Below, one piece after another: positions 11,333-23,370 of a stretch of 64,000 nt of DNA (the first letter of the stretch is position 1; each line of letters opens with the position of its first letter). The stretch is from NCBI RefSeq assembly GCF_905475465.1, contig NC_062244.1:2678501-2742500 (forward strand), written 5' to 3'. The DNA is from Pieris napi. Lineage: Eukaryota; Arthropoda; Insecta; Lepidoptera; Pieridae. The notes beneath the pieces are model-generated. The model was not told where the DNA came from. It saw only the letters and a list, made by a program, of their open reading frames with translations, and did no database searches. Position numbers and translations under genes: made by a program.

Positions 11333-12229
11333 TATTTACATATTTTTTAATACAATTACTGAATTGCGAAGTATCTAAAATCCAAATTGTATTATAATAA
11401 TTTTCAACAGAAATTGTATTACAATTCTATAACTATTCAATTTACAAGAGACAATATAAAATATTTTCAAATTATTAATTATTTTCACCCGCAAAATTAA
11501 CATTCCGGAATTGAGAAATAAGTTTAACTATGCTGAATTATCGCTGATATTCCGTGCCTAGAACGATCGTAAGGTGCTTCGATAAAGTGCTATCTGGAAC
11601 CTTCAAAGTTTGGAGTTTTAGCTATTATGGCCTATTCGTGTAAACTGCTGTTTCAAAGTCGTTAATATTTAATGATAATGCAAAGTTTTTCGACGCGAAA
11701 CGCGCCAGGCGGTAATAAATTTTATTACGAATTCAATTGTCAAAAGTAATATTCTCAATTAGTTATTACTGTAGCATTGAACGTGAGGAATTAAAAACAA
11801 AAGACGAGACGCGTTTCGTTTGATTTCGATTGGTTTTTGATTTTTTTGTCTTTCTCTTTCTTTTCTTCACGAACGGACTTTCTGATGAGTTGGGTAACCT
11901 GGTTGGGTTTCCCTCTTCTTGCAGCCACGTCCTGGTTTTTTGTTTAGACTATAAGTTTCTGTGCCTGGCATATCGTAGATTTTTCGTCAAAAGATGGTCT
12001 TCATACATTGTTTACAGTTATGGTACGATGAAATTGCCAACATAGAAAGAAAAGTCGGTAGGCAATTACGTATTAACACCATCGCAGCTCCAAACCGCGA
12101 TCGCATATTGTTAGCTCCGAGAATTGTTTGGTTAGGATGGGTCAGAAGTGTTTTATTTTATGATTATTAATTTTTTGCGACTTTATTTTGTTGTGGGGCA
12201 TGTGTATTATAATGTATATGCGTATACTC

Positions 12230-12530
12230 TCCCGCAGTGCTTTGTGGTGAAGGGTTATATGGGACTCGCTACTGTACTAAGATACCACGGCGCCACCAGC
12301 ATTCGCGCCACCAGGATACGGTAAGCGTGGCTTGTCCGCATCTGCCACGCGATCTGCCGTTGATATCAAGCCTCTTATGGCCATGACTGATGTGGAATAG
12401 TACAGCAAGGGCCATATTCACATCGGCCAATTCGCCCTGGCTTGTGGAGTCATGCTTGCAAGGATTGCTTAGTGCACAGCCGAGATTTTACTAGGCCAAC
12501 ACTTCCTGGCACAAGTATTCTAGTTTCCTA
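12230..12530. repeat. GC-rich patch, probable dispersed repeat of unknown type
   Basis: Much richer in GC than its flanks (GGCGCCACCAGCATTCGCGCC, cut here at 12289-12309). The right edge on the minus strand reads GTGTTGGCCTAGT, then CTCGGCTGTGCAC, which resembles the head of the SINE family. I see no intact ORF. Confidence 0.35.
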
Positions 12531-12993
12531 TAATCTAGCTTCATCTTTGTTAGATTAAATACATTTTAAATTACGTGTACAGCCAGTTGATACTTTTTAG
12601 AATTCAAGTAGGTAATACTTTAGTCTCTGCGTTTTAATTACGTGCAGCCTCGTTTATCACGTTAATTACTAGTTTTTTGGTATTTCCTGCTACAATTTTG
12701 GATATTTTAAGTCACTTGAATTAGTATGCGAATCACGATAGGCCTGTCGCGGATTTCGTAATTCAATTTAGGTGATACTGGGCCTTTTACACTACAGATT
12801 TTTAAATAATTTCATGGTCCATGCTCCATTTTCTTCATTCCCAATGTCTTTAATAAGAATTATTCATTTGTAAGAATGCTGTATGTACAATAATACAGAT
12901 ACAATCTGATTTTCTTCGCATGTTCTGTAACACACGAATGCCTTGTAGAATTTTGAATTATGTTTTACATTATCACTTAAAATAAATAAATTA

Positions 12994-13265
12994 GTGGCGC
13001 AACAACATCTTTAGGTCTTGGCCTCAGATTTCTGAATCCGTTTCATGATCATTTTTTAAATCTAATAGACCAAGTAGGTCAACATCCAGTGACACACGCC
13101 GTCGACTTTTTGGGTCTAAGACATGTCGGTTTCCTCACGATGTTTTACTTCACCGTTCGAGCAAATGTTAAATGCGCACATAGAAAGGAAGTGTACAGCC
13201 GGGGATCGATCCTACGACCTCAGGGATGAGAGTCGCACGCTGAAGCCACTAGGCCAACACTGCTC
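12994..13265 (-). mobile_element. tRNA-derived SINE, antisense copy
   Basis: Near full length. On the minus strand it begins GAGCAGTGTTGGCCTAGTGG and carries the B-box variant GGATCGATCCC. The tail abuts an AATAAATAAATTAG sequence. Confidence 0.9.
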
Positions 13266-13895
13266 AGCACATTATCACTTAAGTTCAGTATATTTCGTCA
13301 ATTGTCCATTCCTTGATTTGATCTATGAAACATGTTATATTTTCAGTATAAAACTGTGACACCGTAAATAACGAAGAGTTTCCGATCGTATATTATATCC
13401 GGCCTTTTAGTGGTGTGAAGATTTAGGATGGAGAAAAAGTTCTTTCGCCCTATCTTCAAGAGTCATGGTAGGGGCTGACTCATTTGAGTTTAAAGGGCAG
13501 AAACAATTCCGCATTTATTTCACAGTTCTACTAGTCCGAAAGATAGCAGTTAAAGAATCCTGGGCCCTTGGGTTTTGCGCCATATCACTAGCCAGACGGT
13601 TAGGCTAAAATGTCGTAATAGTTAATTAAACATGTCTGTACCTAAATTGCTAAACTCGTGTCAGTGGTTCGCGCGTCGCCCGAATAAGTAAATAGTTGGG
13701 TAATTCTTAAATCGATGTCAAATACGTTATTTCGTAATGATGCTCTGAAAAGGGTATCGCTTCTAAATTTGAAAAATCCTCGAGCTCGGCAACCTTGAAT
13801 GGATTTATTTTTTCCGTATTTTTGATTTTTAGGTTTGATTATTTTGATTATTACGTATTTAGATGTTAAATATATATCTTCAGTAAAAGTTACAC

Positions 13896-14230
13896 TATGC
13901 CCTTCATTTGAGAACTGGCAGTTAATGTATATTCAAAACCATTACATTTAACTGACGTTCATAAATATTATTATTATTGTACATAAAGATGTCATGTGGA
14001 ACATGGTGTAATGGTTGCAGCTCCTTACAAACATTTTGTAAAACAAAAAACTTAGCAATTAAAAAGAGTGGCGGAGAGTTTATTGCCAGTTCTTCTTGTC
14101 CGTTCTACGCCCTTGATTTGAGAACTGGCACTTAATGTATAATTACAAGCATTTAATATGTATTTCTTTATTGACGATTATAAGTGCACATTGTGTTACC
14201 TGAATGAATTAATGATTTTGAATTTTAATT
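13896..14230 (+). mobile_element. Two tandem 3' tails of a non-LTR retrotransposon
   Basis: The first partial tail (13896-13985) has ATTTGAGAACTGGCAG. The second (13991-14230) is fuller: GTGGAACATGGTGTAATGG, AAAAAGAGTGGCGGAGAG, TTTATTGCCAGTTCTTCTTG, ATTTGAGAACTGGCA, CATAAGTGCACATTG-like, and a simple ATGATTTTGAATTTTAATTT tail. I associate this sequence with lepidopteran CR1/L2-type LINE 3' ends. No ORF is attached. Confidence 0.65.
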
Positions 14231-14510
14231 TATAGTGAATAAAAATAAATCTATACGAATTAATGATAGTTGTATGTTCAGTGTATACAAGATGTCGATA
14301 TTTACATTCATAGCTTAAAAGCATGCGTATTGTTAAAATATAATCAACATAATGGTGGATCGTTATCAACTCCAAGTGAAAGCCAATACAAGAATCATTG
14401 CCATCTTGAGTTTCATAACACATATCTACTGACCGAATACGAATTTTACCTTGGGTAGATCGGAGTAATGTTAATAAATGTTATTTTACTCTAAACATTA
14501 AATCTTTAAA

Positions 14511-14596
14511 GTACCATTACCATTACTATTACATTATTACCATTACTATTACATTATTACCATAACATTACATTATTACCATTACTTAAAGTACCA
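14511..14596 (+). repeat. Minisatellite, about 20-bp unit
   Basis: About three units of CATTACTATTACATTATTAC, the last with a small deletion, bracketed on both sides by TAAAGTACCATT. Confidence 0.85.
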
Positions 14597-15261
14597 TTTC
14601 GAATGATTTGTAAATTATTTGAGAGAGATTTTAAATAAAAATATTGCCAGACATTATTAAATATCCAGAGACTATAAAGCGTAAATATTTTTGTGGACGT
14701 TGAGTTTACTTATTTTTAATTTTGATCATAAAGGAATAAAAATAATTCTTCCATAGGAAGTAGATATTTTATAGACGAAATATGTTCCTAGAGGTTTATC
14801 GCATTGTCCAGTTTAATTTCAATTGTCAGTCTGACAATTGACTATAATCGCAATTTTTTTTACGTAAAATTGACAGCTGACAAGTTACACAATCATATTG
14901 ACGTGCTGTAATTCTTAAGGTACTGTATCTGTAATACTGCGTTTATTAATGTTACTTTTGTGTTGTTGTAATGCATAGTTATTAGGTTGTATACATATAA
15001 TACATCGAAATTATTATTTGGTTCGTTTGCCTTTTATAACCGATAAGTGTCTAGCCGCCAGAAAATATGAAGTAGGTATTCAATGTCGCTGTATAGTGTC
15101 AGAATTTTTGATGGTTTTTAAGATGGTTTTGTTAAAGCTAATTTGTATTTCCTTATTTACACCTGTCTAAATAATAATAAAGTTCGTTTATTTCCAATCA
15201 ATAATTTAAAATATACAATTGACCTAATTAAATTTATATTTTTTTCGTAACTTAAATACTT

Positions 15262-15600
15262 AAATATAATCATTGATTAAGGCCTCTTCCAGCTGTTTCC
15301 AAACATTTCTATCCACTGATTTATTTCTCCATTCGCTTCCGCTATCTTCTATCCATCTTTATCTTGGACGCTTTCTTCTTCTCTTGGTCCTATGCATATT
15401 GTTGTCTTGAAAGTACATCTCTATCTTTTATCTGTGCCTCTCGCTATGTGCCCCACCCACTTCCTTTTCTGTTTTAGACCATAATGTAAGACGTCTATAA
15501 CTTTTGGTTTTCGTCCTTTTTTTGGTTCGGCTTTTGTATCTATTCTTCTTATTTTAGTAAGTATCCATTACTTTCTGACATTATACTACTTTAGCTACAT
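15262..15600 (-). pseudogene. Decayed C-terminus of a non-LTR reverse transcriptase (RTE-like)
   Basis: The minus strand, across frameshifts, gives KPKVIDVLHYG, LKQKRKWVGHIARGTD and, after a gap, IEDSGSEWRNKSVDRNVWKQ followed by LEEA. The 'W.GH.AR' and 'W....DR..W..L.EA' patterns are standard C-terminal blocks of LINE ORF2. There is no continuous frame, so it is dead. Confidence 0.6.
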
Positions 15601-16129
15601 ATTACATGTAAAAAACCAATTAAAAATATAATTTTATACGAATTAGTGTTAATGAGTCAACTAATATCCTAATAATTGGGACAAAGATCTAGATTTTTCC
15701 CATTATATACGCCGTTACCCCACATAACTGATTGTTCTTGAAATTTGTCACGGTACATCATATAGTTAGCACTCTGAGTTCTTGTTAACACTATTTGTTA
15801 AAGGGTTATTTGATGTAGAACTTGGAATAAAAGACTTTTTTATCCGAATCGTTTTTAGCGTCTTGGTATATTTATTTTATATATATAATGCTGCCAGCAT
15901 TAAAAGAAAACTTTCACTGGGACGAAATACTGTTTATTTGTGTGTTATGTTAATTAAAAAAAAAAACAAATTCAATAAACATCAATGCTTCCATATTATT
16001 TATTACCTAAGATTTATATTCACTGCTGAAAAGTATGGAAAAGATGAATGAGACAAAAAAGAATAGAATTACCAATTTTAATTCTACTAAGGACCATTAC
16101 ACTATAAGTTATTGAATAAGTTTACTTTT

Positions 16130-16384
16130 AGTGGCCCTTTTAGGTCTGGGCCTCAGATTTCTGTATCTGTTTCATTTTCATTTGTCAAGCTAATAGTGAT
16201 CAGCCTCCTGTGCCTATATACGCGCCGCCGATATTTTAGATCTAAAGCAAGCCGGTTTTCTCACAATGTTTTCCTTCACCGTTCTAGCAAATGATAAATG
16301 CGCAGATAGAAAAGCCATTGGTGCACAGCCGGGATCGAACCTACGACCTCAGGGATGAGAGTCGCACGCTGTTGGCAACACTGT
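16130..16384 (-). mobile_element. tRNA-derived SINE, antisense, head truncated
   Basis: Body and B box (GGTTCGATCCCGGC on the minus strand) are present. The A-box region is shortened: GTCGCACGCTG runs straight into TTGGCAACACTG. The foldback element at 16401 starts 17 bp further on. Confidence 0.88.
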
Positions 16385-16400
16385 ACAACGATTTAAGGAT

Positions 16401-18074
16401 TTAGGGACATTTCACGTGAAGCGGACAGGGAAAAAAAAGTAAGGTTCTGAAAATCGACCATATTCGGCCCATTTGTACTTCTAGTAGGTATGAATGTGTA
16501 CGCAAAATATTTTTTTTGTATAGTGTATATTTACCAAGTTATAGGTTTCAAAAGAACTGTCGTTGATTGGTACTACAATTTTTCGAAAGTAATTTTTCGA
16601 ATATAACAAATCTACTATAAAATATTTTACATAGCGATACATATTAAAAATATACTGTTCTTTTTGACAGTAAAAAAAAATTAAAAAAATTAAAAAAAAT
16701 TAATGGCCAAAACCGGAAGTAAACTTTTCAAACCAGAATTACAGTCACTTCGACCAATTTTTTTTTATTTTTTTTTTCTTTCAAAATATAGCTTAAATGA
16801 TAATGAAAGTACACTAGAAAATTTAAAATGGGATCTCTATTAGTTTAGGAGATACGTTGAATAATATACACCCGCGTCGCAAGGGGCGCCATATGTAGCG
16901 CTTGCAAGGTTGAGCAGTTTGCGCGATATTGCAACTTTATTAATATTTTAAATCGTTTTAGTGTATATTTAACCTCATTTAATGATATGAAATAAGTTTT
17001 ATTATTATAATATAATATAAATATAACTACATAATACAAATATATTATTATAAAGAAAAAATGTTTTTGGAGCAGATATTTTTTTAAATTTATTCCTTAA
17101 ATTTTTAAATTTTCGTTGAAGTTCCAAGTGAAATGGGTTAAAACATCGATCACCGTACGGCGCCATTAATAATAACAACTGTCACAGATTAAAACGTGCA
17201 CAAGTCGCTGAGCGGTTAAAGCAACACTAAAGTTTAAGTTACGAAACCGCTAGGCGTCATATTTCTATCTCTTTCTTGTAGATAGGTTTGACCGTTTGAC
17301 TCTATCTGAGACAAAAAAGTACTACACGTTACTAACAGATGGCGCTATTAGTCACGTTTCGCAAATAATAAAACTTTTCTACTGCTCCAAAAACGTTTTT
17401 TCTTTATAATATATTATTAACTTATATTTGTATTATGTAGTTATATTTATATTATATTATATTAATAAAACTTATTTCATATCATTAAATGAGGTTAAAT
17501 ATACACTAAAACGATATAAAATATTAATAAAGTTGCATTATCGCGCAAACTGCTCAACCTTGCAAGCGCTACATATAACATATGGCGCCCCTTGCGACGC
17601 GGGTGTATATTATTCAACGTATCTCCTAAACTAATAGAGATCCCATTTTAAATTTTCTAGTGTACTTTCATTATCATTTAAGCTATATTTTGAAAGAAAA
17701 AAAAAAAAAAAAAAATTGGTCGAAGTGACTGTAATTCTGGTTTGAAAAGTTTACTTCCGGTTTTGGCCATTAATTTTTTTTAAATTTTTAAAATTTTTTT
17801 TACGGTCAAAAAGAACAGTATATTTTTAATATGTATCGCTATGTAAAATATTTTATAGTAGATTTGTTATATTCGAAAAATTACTTTCGAAAAATTTTAG
17901 TACCAATCAACGACAGTTCTTTTGAAACCTATAACTTGGTAAATATACACTATACAAAAAAAATATTTTGCGTACACATTCATACCTACTAGAAGTACAA
18001 ATGGGCCGAATATGGTCGATTTTCAGAACCTCACTTTTTTTTCCCTGTCCGCTTCACATGAAATGTCCCTTTAG
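16401..18074. mobile_element. 1.67-kb palindromic foldback element
   Basis: Left arm 16401-17075 and right arm 17382-18074 are reverse complements of each other over about 680 bp with few mismatches; the spacer 17076-17381 is unique. The outer ends are TTAGGGACATTTCAC and the complementary TGAAATGTCCCTTTAG; the inner ends are GGAGCAG and CTGCTCC. A 64-residue ORF in the left arm (16845-17039, minus) and one in the right arm (17428-17634, plus) both begin MYYVVIFILYY and mirror each other as a result of the palindrome. The right copy is shifted by a short ACATATA-type duplication. No transposase is seen. It fits a foldback or long-TIR DNA transposon; I do not recognise the superfamily, and no target duplication is certain. 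Confidence 0.88.
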
Positions 18075-18565
18075 TCAAATTAGGTGAAAAAAATCGACCA
18101 CAATTTTATTATTACATACACAATTCTACTCTGTCAAATAGTTCAACAATTGAATAACCTTGTTGGCAAATGCTACCTCATTTACAAAACAAATTCTATG
18201 AAAAAGAATGTAATGAAGCGTGACAATAAATTAGCATTTGAATAAACGTACTCGTCACTCGAATATCGATTAGTCGATACATCCGATTATCGATTCTAAT
18301 ATAAATTCAAGGGCGTGTCGATCATTTCCCATGGCGTTTACGTAATATGGTTGAATTTCTAAAAATCCAAATAGAAGAAATCGAAGTGTTTTTGTTTAAC
18401 CGCAGGATAACCAGTAAAACTTACGGTGTCTAGGGCAGGTTGTACGAATGATAAAAGATATGACTAGTGGGAAATCATGTAAAATATGTGCAGAAACTTA
18501 TTTTCTATGGACTTTACAATAATTAAGTATTGATACATAGTAAATAATATAGAATACACCATAAT

Positions 18566-18890
18566 ACCTAACGCTTATACGTAAATTAATCAATAAAGCT
18601 TTTTATAAATTTGACGATTATTTAAATGATCCTAATCCTTGGAATTGATTTGCTCTAGTTCAAATGGCTTGCGCTGCCTTACAAACAATTTGTATGACTC
18701 AAAACTTGCCGATTAAAAAGAGTGGCAGTGAGTTTCTTGCCAGTTCTTCTTGCCCGCTCTACGCCCTCGACTTGCGTACTGGTAGTAAATGTAAATTTAG
18801 AAGCAATTTGACATCTTTTCTTTAGACGTTTATAAGTGTACTTGGTTACCTATATGAATTAAGTTATTTTGAATTTTAAGATTGCTTAGT
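18566..18890 (+). mobile_element. 3' tail of a non-LTR retrotransposon (subfamily shared with 33855)
   Basis: Landmarks: AATCAATAAAGCTTTTTATA, GTGGCAGTGAGTTTCTTGCC, CGACTTGCGTACTGG, AAGTGTACTTGGTTACC, TTATTTTGAATTTTAA. The same sequence with the same upstream flank occurs on the opposite strand at 33855-34142, so the repeat unit extends further upstream than the other tails. Confidence 0.65.
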
Positions 18891-19420
18891 AATATTTTGA
18901 ATAGTTTTTGATTATCATTCAAATCATTGGTTCATTTTAACTTAGTTTTAAAGTTTTTGTACTTTTAATGATTTTTTTTCTTCGATCTTTAAATTTCATA
19001 GAAATTTCGTTTTATTATATAATATTGATTTGATTGTTTACACGAAGGTTTTCAGAATGAAAGCTATGAATAAATATTATCTTTCGTTAACTTTTTTAAA
19101 CTTAAGGTTAGATTATAAATTTGTATGAATCTAGGGAGTCATTGAAACAACTAACAAATTGCATTTGCTAATGCAAACGTTGCATTTGGTTGAATCGAAT
19201 AATCGCATGATAATTAATTTGAAATACATGAATAAACATTGATTGTGTCTCGTAATCATTTTTATTACCTGAATGTTCCCATGCGTGTTTAGCATTTGGT
19301 AAAAAATTAAATGTTAAGTAACTCCTGAGCCGCTGCTAAGGAAGATCTCCGGTTCATTAGGCAGCGAACTAGCGAATTGTGGAACTCCCGGTGGTGATGT
19401 GCAGTTACGACTTTCAGTTG

Positions 19421-19669
19421 TTTAATAAATAATAGTTTAAAAAAAACTAAAAAAACACGCTAAAAATACTTGTATTATTGTGAAAAAGCGTGGGTTGCTC
19501 GATAGACGAAAAATATGGCACAGAGCGCCCCACGCTTTTTCACAATAATACCAGTATTTTTTGTTCATTACCATTTTCAGCCTAAATTAGGAATTATTTT
19601 TCACTTTTTAGTTTGATGTGCTTTAAAAGCGTGTTTTTTTTAAACTATTATTTATTTTTTAGTTAAATT
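19421..19669. mobile_element. Foldback MITE-like repeat, about 250 bp
   Basis: The left arm TTTAATAAATAATAGTTTAA ... TATTATTGTGAAAAAGCGTG pairs with the right arm CACGCTTTTTCACAATAATA ... TTTAAACTATTATTTATTTT. The right arm is longer, so the left one carries a deletion of about 60 bp. The loop holds ATAGACGAAAAATATGGCAC. The GTCAAAATCGAGTCCAAAGG block at about 19756-19830 may belong to the same composite repeat. Confidence 0.7.
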
Positions 19670-19944
19670 TTTTCATTTATTTTTCGGATTATTGCATTGT
19701 CATCGATCTTTCAGAGGTGCGCAAAATTTGAATAAAATCTGTCCGTTTAAAGTGGGTCAAAATCGAGTCCAAAGGAGTCGGTTACATACATACATACAGG
19801 TGAAGCTAATATAAAGCGTGTAAAAACGAGAGCATAGCCTTCAAGCTGACAACCCAATAACTATAATGGGTGTCTATTGGCTGCATTGACTTCAGCCCTT
19901 TATGGGCTTTCTGTAGTCTCGTTTGCCTATTCTATAAAAAGTGT

Positions 19945-20015
19945 AGCTTCCCTGTAACTCCCAATTGCGATTCCTTCAATATTGAGATACATCAAAATTG
20001 CATACAAAACGTAGG
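19945..20015. repeat. Fragment of the ACTCTGTAA-type small MITE
   Basis: CCTGTAACTCCCAATTGCGA, then ATATTGAGATACATC and AATTGCATACAAAAC, shared with 49480-49620. One end is missing. Confidence 0.4.
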
Positions 20016-20891
20016 GATTGGACAAGGACTGTTCTCCAAAAAAATTAGCTAGTGTCTGAAAAAAACGATCGCAGAACAGATTATTTTATATTTTTTTTAT
20101 ATGCTCTTTATCTTATGTATTTATTTTAATGTATACTACCTGTGAACTGAAGTTTCTAATTTTCTTTATTCTGTTGTTAAGCTGCTCAGAGCAGTAATAC
20201 CTCATCAACTTACTAATATTTTTGGTTGTTACGCGATAGGCACTCGGAGACTGAATTGACATATTATATATTTCAAACTTGCCTTAAAATGAAACTTGGG
20301 GTCAATTTCTAGCATAGGAATTTCCTGTAAAAGAAACCAACTGAATGATGAATCGTCTTTGTTTTATTTGTTTTATATTTACTAATTAAATATAATTCTT
20401 CTTCTAAATATAATGTTAGAAGTTTTTGTATATATTGATGTCTTCTATAAAACTGTAGTTTTTGCTCTATTGTCAATAGTTTCCGCAGCCTACGCGATAT
20501 AGAGATTTTTATTGGTATTTTCACACATTGGGTTACATTATCGATTTTTTCATACGGATCTCTAACTTTTTTTAAAATATTTTTGTCAATGTTCATCATG
20601 CATAATGTAGGATTCAAATGGTAAAAGAAACATTCAAATCGGTCGAGTAGTTTTTGATTTTCAATGCAAACAAACAATCAAATCTTTCCTCTTATTACTG
20701 AAGATAACCACAACATCAAATAACATGTATTGCTGGCCATTTCGTGCGGTCAGACAAAAGGCGCGTATTTACGTAAGGCAACCGGTACTGGGCGAAAGCC
20801 GCAAAAACTAGAAGATGTGTGCATATGTAATACTTAACGGTGAAATATAGTCTGTAGACTAAAAAGTCCCGTAAACCGTGGGGACGCCCCT

Positions 20892-21065
20892 CTATTTATT
20901 TATTTATTTGCTTAATGGTATTCTCTTGGTATATCTATTTTACTAATTATAATTACCTAATAATAATTACACTGTAACACAAAGCAAGAGTATAATATTA
21001 AATAAATGAAGACAAAGGATAAATGGGCGGTCTTACTGCTAAAAGCAGGTTCTTCCAAACAACCC
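20892..21065 (-). repeat. Probable non-LTR 3' end with (TTTA)n tail, antisense
   Basis: A (TTTA)n run at the left followed by TTGCTTAATGGTATTCTCTT and GGGCGGTCTTACTGCTAAAA. It looks like a retrotransposon 3' end reading on the minus strand, with the simple repeat as its tail. Confidence 0.4.
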
Positions 21066-21494
21066 AAACAGTATATATTATGTGCTTTTGTTGAAGTTAG
21101 ATAATAGTTGTAAACTTTCGTTTGTAATTCTCCCAACTGTCAGAAACAGTCCAAGTTTAATCAAAATATTTTCACTCATGGAGATATCGTATCCACGAAG
21201 AGGATTTAATTTTATGTTTAAGACGAAATAATTATCGAACTCCGGGTCAGATGTAAAGCGTCTATGGGTAAGAGTCAGAAATGAGATAAAGCGGGAACCA
21301 TGAATCCTGTATGTCAAAATCCAATAGGTACATGTTTGACGTATGTGAGTCGGACTTACGCGCTAAGTGACGTTACTATATCTTAACCTTAAACTGTGGG
21401 GTACAAAAAAATCACTTATTCATGTAACTTAATATACACGTACGAAAATCACTAAAAAATGACATTTACTGCCAATTGAATATGGGGCGTTGAA

Positions 21495-21560
21495 CTAACA
21501 AGAAGAACTGGCAATAAATTCTCCGTCACTCTTTTAAATTGCATCAAAACTCCAAAAAAC
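21495..21560 (-). repeat. Short fragment of non-LTR 3' tail
   Basis: AACAAGAAGAACTGGCAATA followed by AATTCTCCGTCACTCTTTT is the reverse complement of the AAAAAGAGTGGCGGAGAG ... CCAGTTCTTCTTG core seen at 13991-14230. Confidence 0.55.
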
Positions 21561-22230
21561 CATTGCATCATGCTCCTAAAACTTCCTAACTTCAGTTTGA
21601 GTCATGAAAATAAAATTCGTACAAATGAGTATTTATATGTAATATAACACTATTGTAAAACTTCAATATTTTTTTAATTTCGAATCTAATTAAACGTTTA
21701 TTGACATTACTTATATTTACAGGTAGATACATAATTTGTCCGGCGCATGACACTACGATCATCGCGTGCGCAAGATAATAAAGAAGGTATTTCTATTGAT
21801 TGTTTTAAGGAATATTTTCACGTTATGAATGTGAAAACTATTAAACAATAGTATATTTTTTATAAGGTGATTATAGATAGGTAAGTTTAGAGTTTTTGGC
21901 CTAGAATAAAATCGGTAAAATAACTAAAAGTACCTGTGCGTAACCCCCCCCCCCCTCACGCTTTGACAAGTTACAAGGCAGTATATCTTGAGAGAATTCG
22001 AATAGCGAAACGATAGTGCGTTCCTTTTGGAGACCCTAAATGGAGAGTTAGGAGAGCCTTGCCTTGGCCTTGGAATAGCGGAGCAATAGTGTAGCCTTAT
22101 CCGCTTCATCTCTACTTTCTGGTCCAACACGCGTCAACACTTAAGAACATTCCCTTTCATCTTCCTTGTCAGTACGGGTTCTGTCATAGGGGAATCCGGC
22201 TAGACCTTTCAATATCTTATACTATATGAG

Positions 22231-22555
22231 GCAGTATACTTCTTTTTGCGCATAAGGGAAAAATGATGAGAGTAAATTTTTACGATGGCGCGCACGTCAC
22301 AAAAAACCGACACTCTGAAGTACGCTATAGTCAACATTTTAAAATAAAAATGTCCAATTCTTTAATTATGTCGAAATAATTTTGTGATATTTAAATAAAC
22401 TTTATTTAACTAGATAATGCGTTATGTTAAAACTTTCAGTTTCATTACCTTTTTTCTATTATTAGTGTCGTTTTTGTAAAAAAAAATTATTTTGTTACGC
22501 CAAAGAAGTATAACTTCTAACGCGTGTACATAAGGTACACACACATGTTTTTTTA
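22231..22555 (+). mobile_element. GAAGTTATACTTC-family element, subtype A
   Basis: The left end CAGTATACTTCTTTTTGCGC is slightly mutated; then GGGAAAAATGATGAGAG, GATGGCGCGCACGTCAC and a 200-bp AT-rich middle (AAATAAACTTTATTTAACTA, GTTAAAACTTTCAGTTTC). The right end has CGCCAAAGAAGTATAACTTC, then ACGCGTGTACATAAGGTACA and poly-T. The copy at 60784-61129 is the same subtype in reverse. Confidence 0.8.
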
Positions 22556-23017
22556 ATATATATAGTGAATGCGTTGAAATCATACACAATACCTGATTGA
22601 CAAAGAATTGAAAAGAAAAAATTATACACATTTTGTGTAATTCTAATGTTTACATATTTGATAAAAGAAACCTTAGAAAACATTGTAGTTACTATGTTAT
22701 TTCAAAATGCAATTTCGATAACATGTTATACGTGACATTAAAATATGTCAGACATATGGAATTCTTCGTATATTTTAAAATGTTGCTCAGTTTTATGAAA
22801 ATGCATTATATTAACATTTACCTGGTATCAGGGTTGACATGATTAAAACTCTAACGTTCATGATAGAAATATGGTTGTGTCAAAACAATCTAACGATAAT
22901 ACTCTTATTTAATATTTTATTCAAACATATGATACAAAGCCCTCTGCCATTGAGTGTTCATGTTACCACTTAACATCAGATGAAGCTACAGTCCGTTTCC
23001 CGCCAATTCTATAAAAG

Positions 23018-23046
23018 AAAATGCGCACATAGAAAATCCATTCCAA
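23018..23046 (-). repeat. Tiny SINE shred
   Basis: AAATGCGCACATAGAAAATC plus CATT, matching only the middle of the SINE body. It sits beside a GTTACCACTTAACATCAGAT piece of the GGCCGGCAACGCAC-type repeat at about 22962. Confidence 0.4.
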
Positions 23047-23099
23047 AAAGGGGTAGTGCAACATTTTGCGCGCAAGCTAGCTTTAGACAAATAGCAAGT

Positions 23100-23370
23100 A
23101 ATAAAGTTATTTATTTATTTCGTACAGCTTACTTAAATTATATATAACAAAAAACAATTATACTAAAGACAGCCAAAGATGGAACACATACAAAAGATTC
23201 CAACATTGTCACATAATGAATAAAAAATATTAGATACATTTAACTAAGTAATTCGAGTGTGTGATGGTGTGTAAATGAGATTATGTATGGGTGTGTAGGT
23301 ATGGTGTGCGTTATTTAGCACTGTGGATATTCTTAATAATCTCAGCATATTCCGCGACAGCTAAGTTGAT
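23100..23370 (-). repeat. Dispersed repeat with (TTAT)n tail, paired with 33640-33780
   Basis: Begins with a TTATTTATTTATTTC run. The distal part (TGTGGATATTCTTAATAATC, AGCATATTCCGCGACAGCTA) recurs as its reverse complement at 33640-33780. Probably a non-LTR 3' region; no coding part remains. Confidence 0.5.

Noticed and set aside
16845..17634. Mirrored 64- and 68-codon ORFs as a gene pair
   Set aside because: They exist twice only because the arms are a palindrome. The sequence is Tyr/Ile/Lys-rich without domain features, and the two frames differ after a short duplication. Described within the foldback element instead.
20309..20677. 122-codon minus-strand ORF
   Set aside because: Lys/Ile/Tyr-rich, no recognisable motif. 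The upstream DNA (AAAATCAAAAACTACTCGAC, CGATTTGAATG on the minus strand) looks like a dispersed repeat. Most likely a chance frame in AT-rich repeat DNA.
21944..21956. Poly-C run as a functional element
   Set aside because: A simple homopolymer tract; no other structure around it supports a function.
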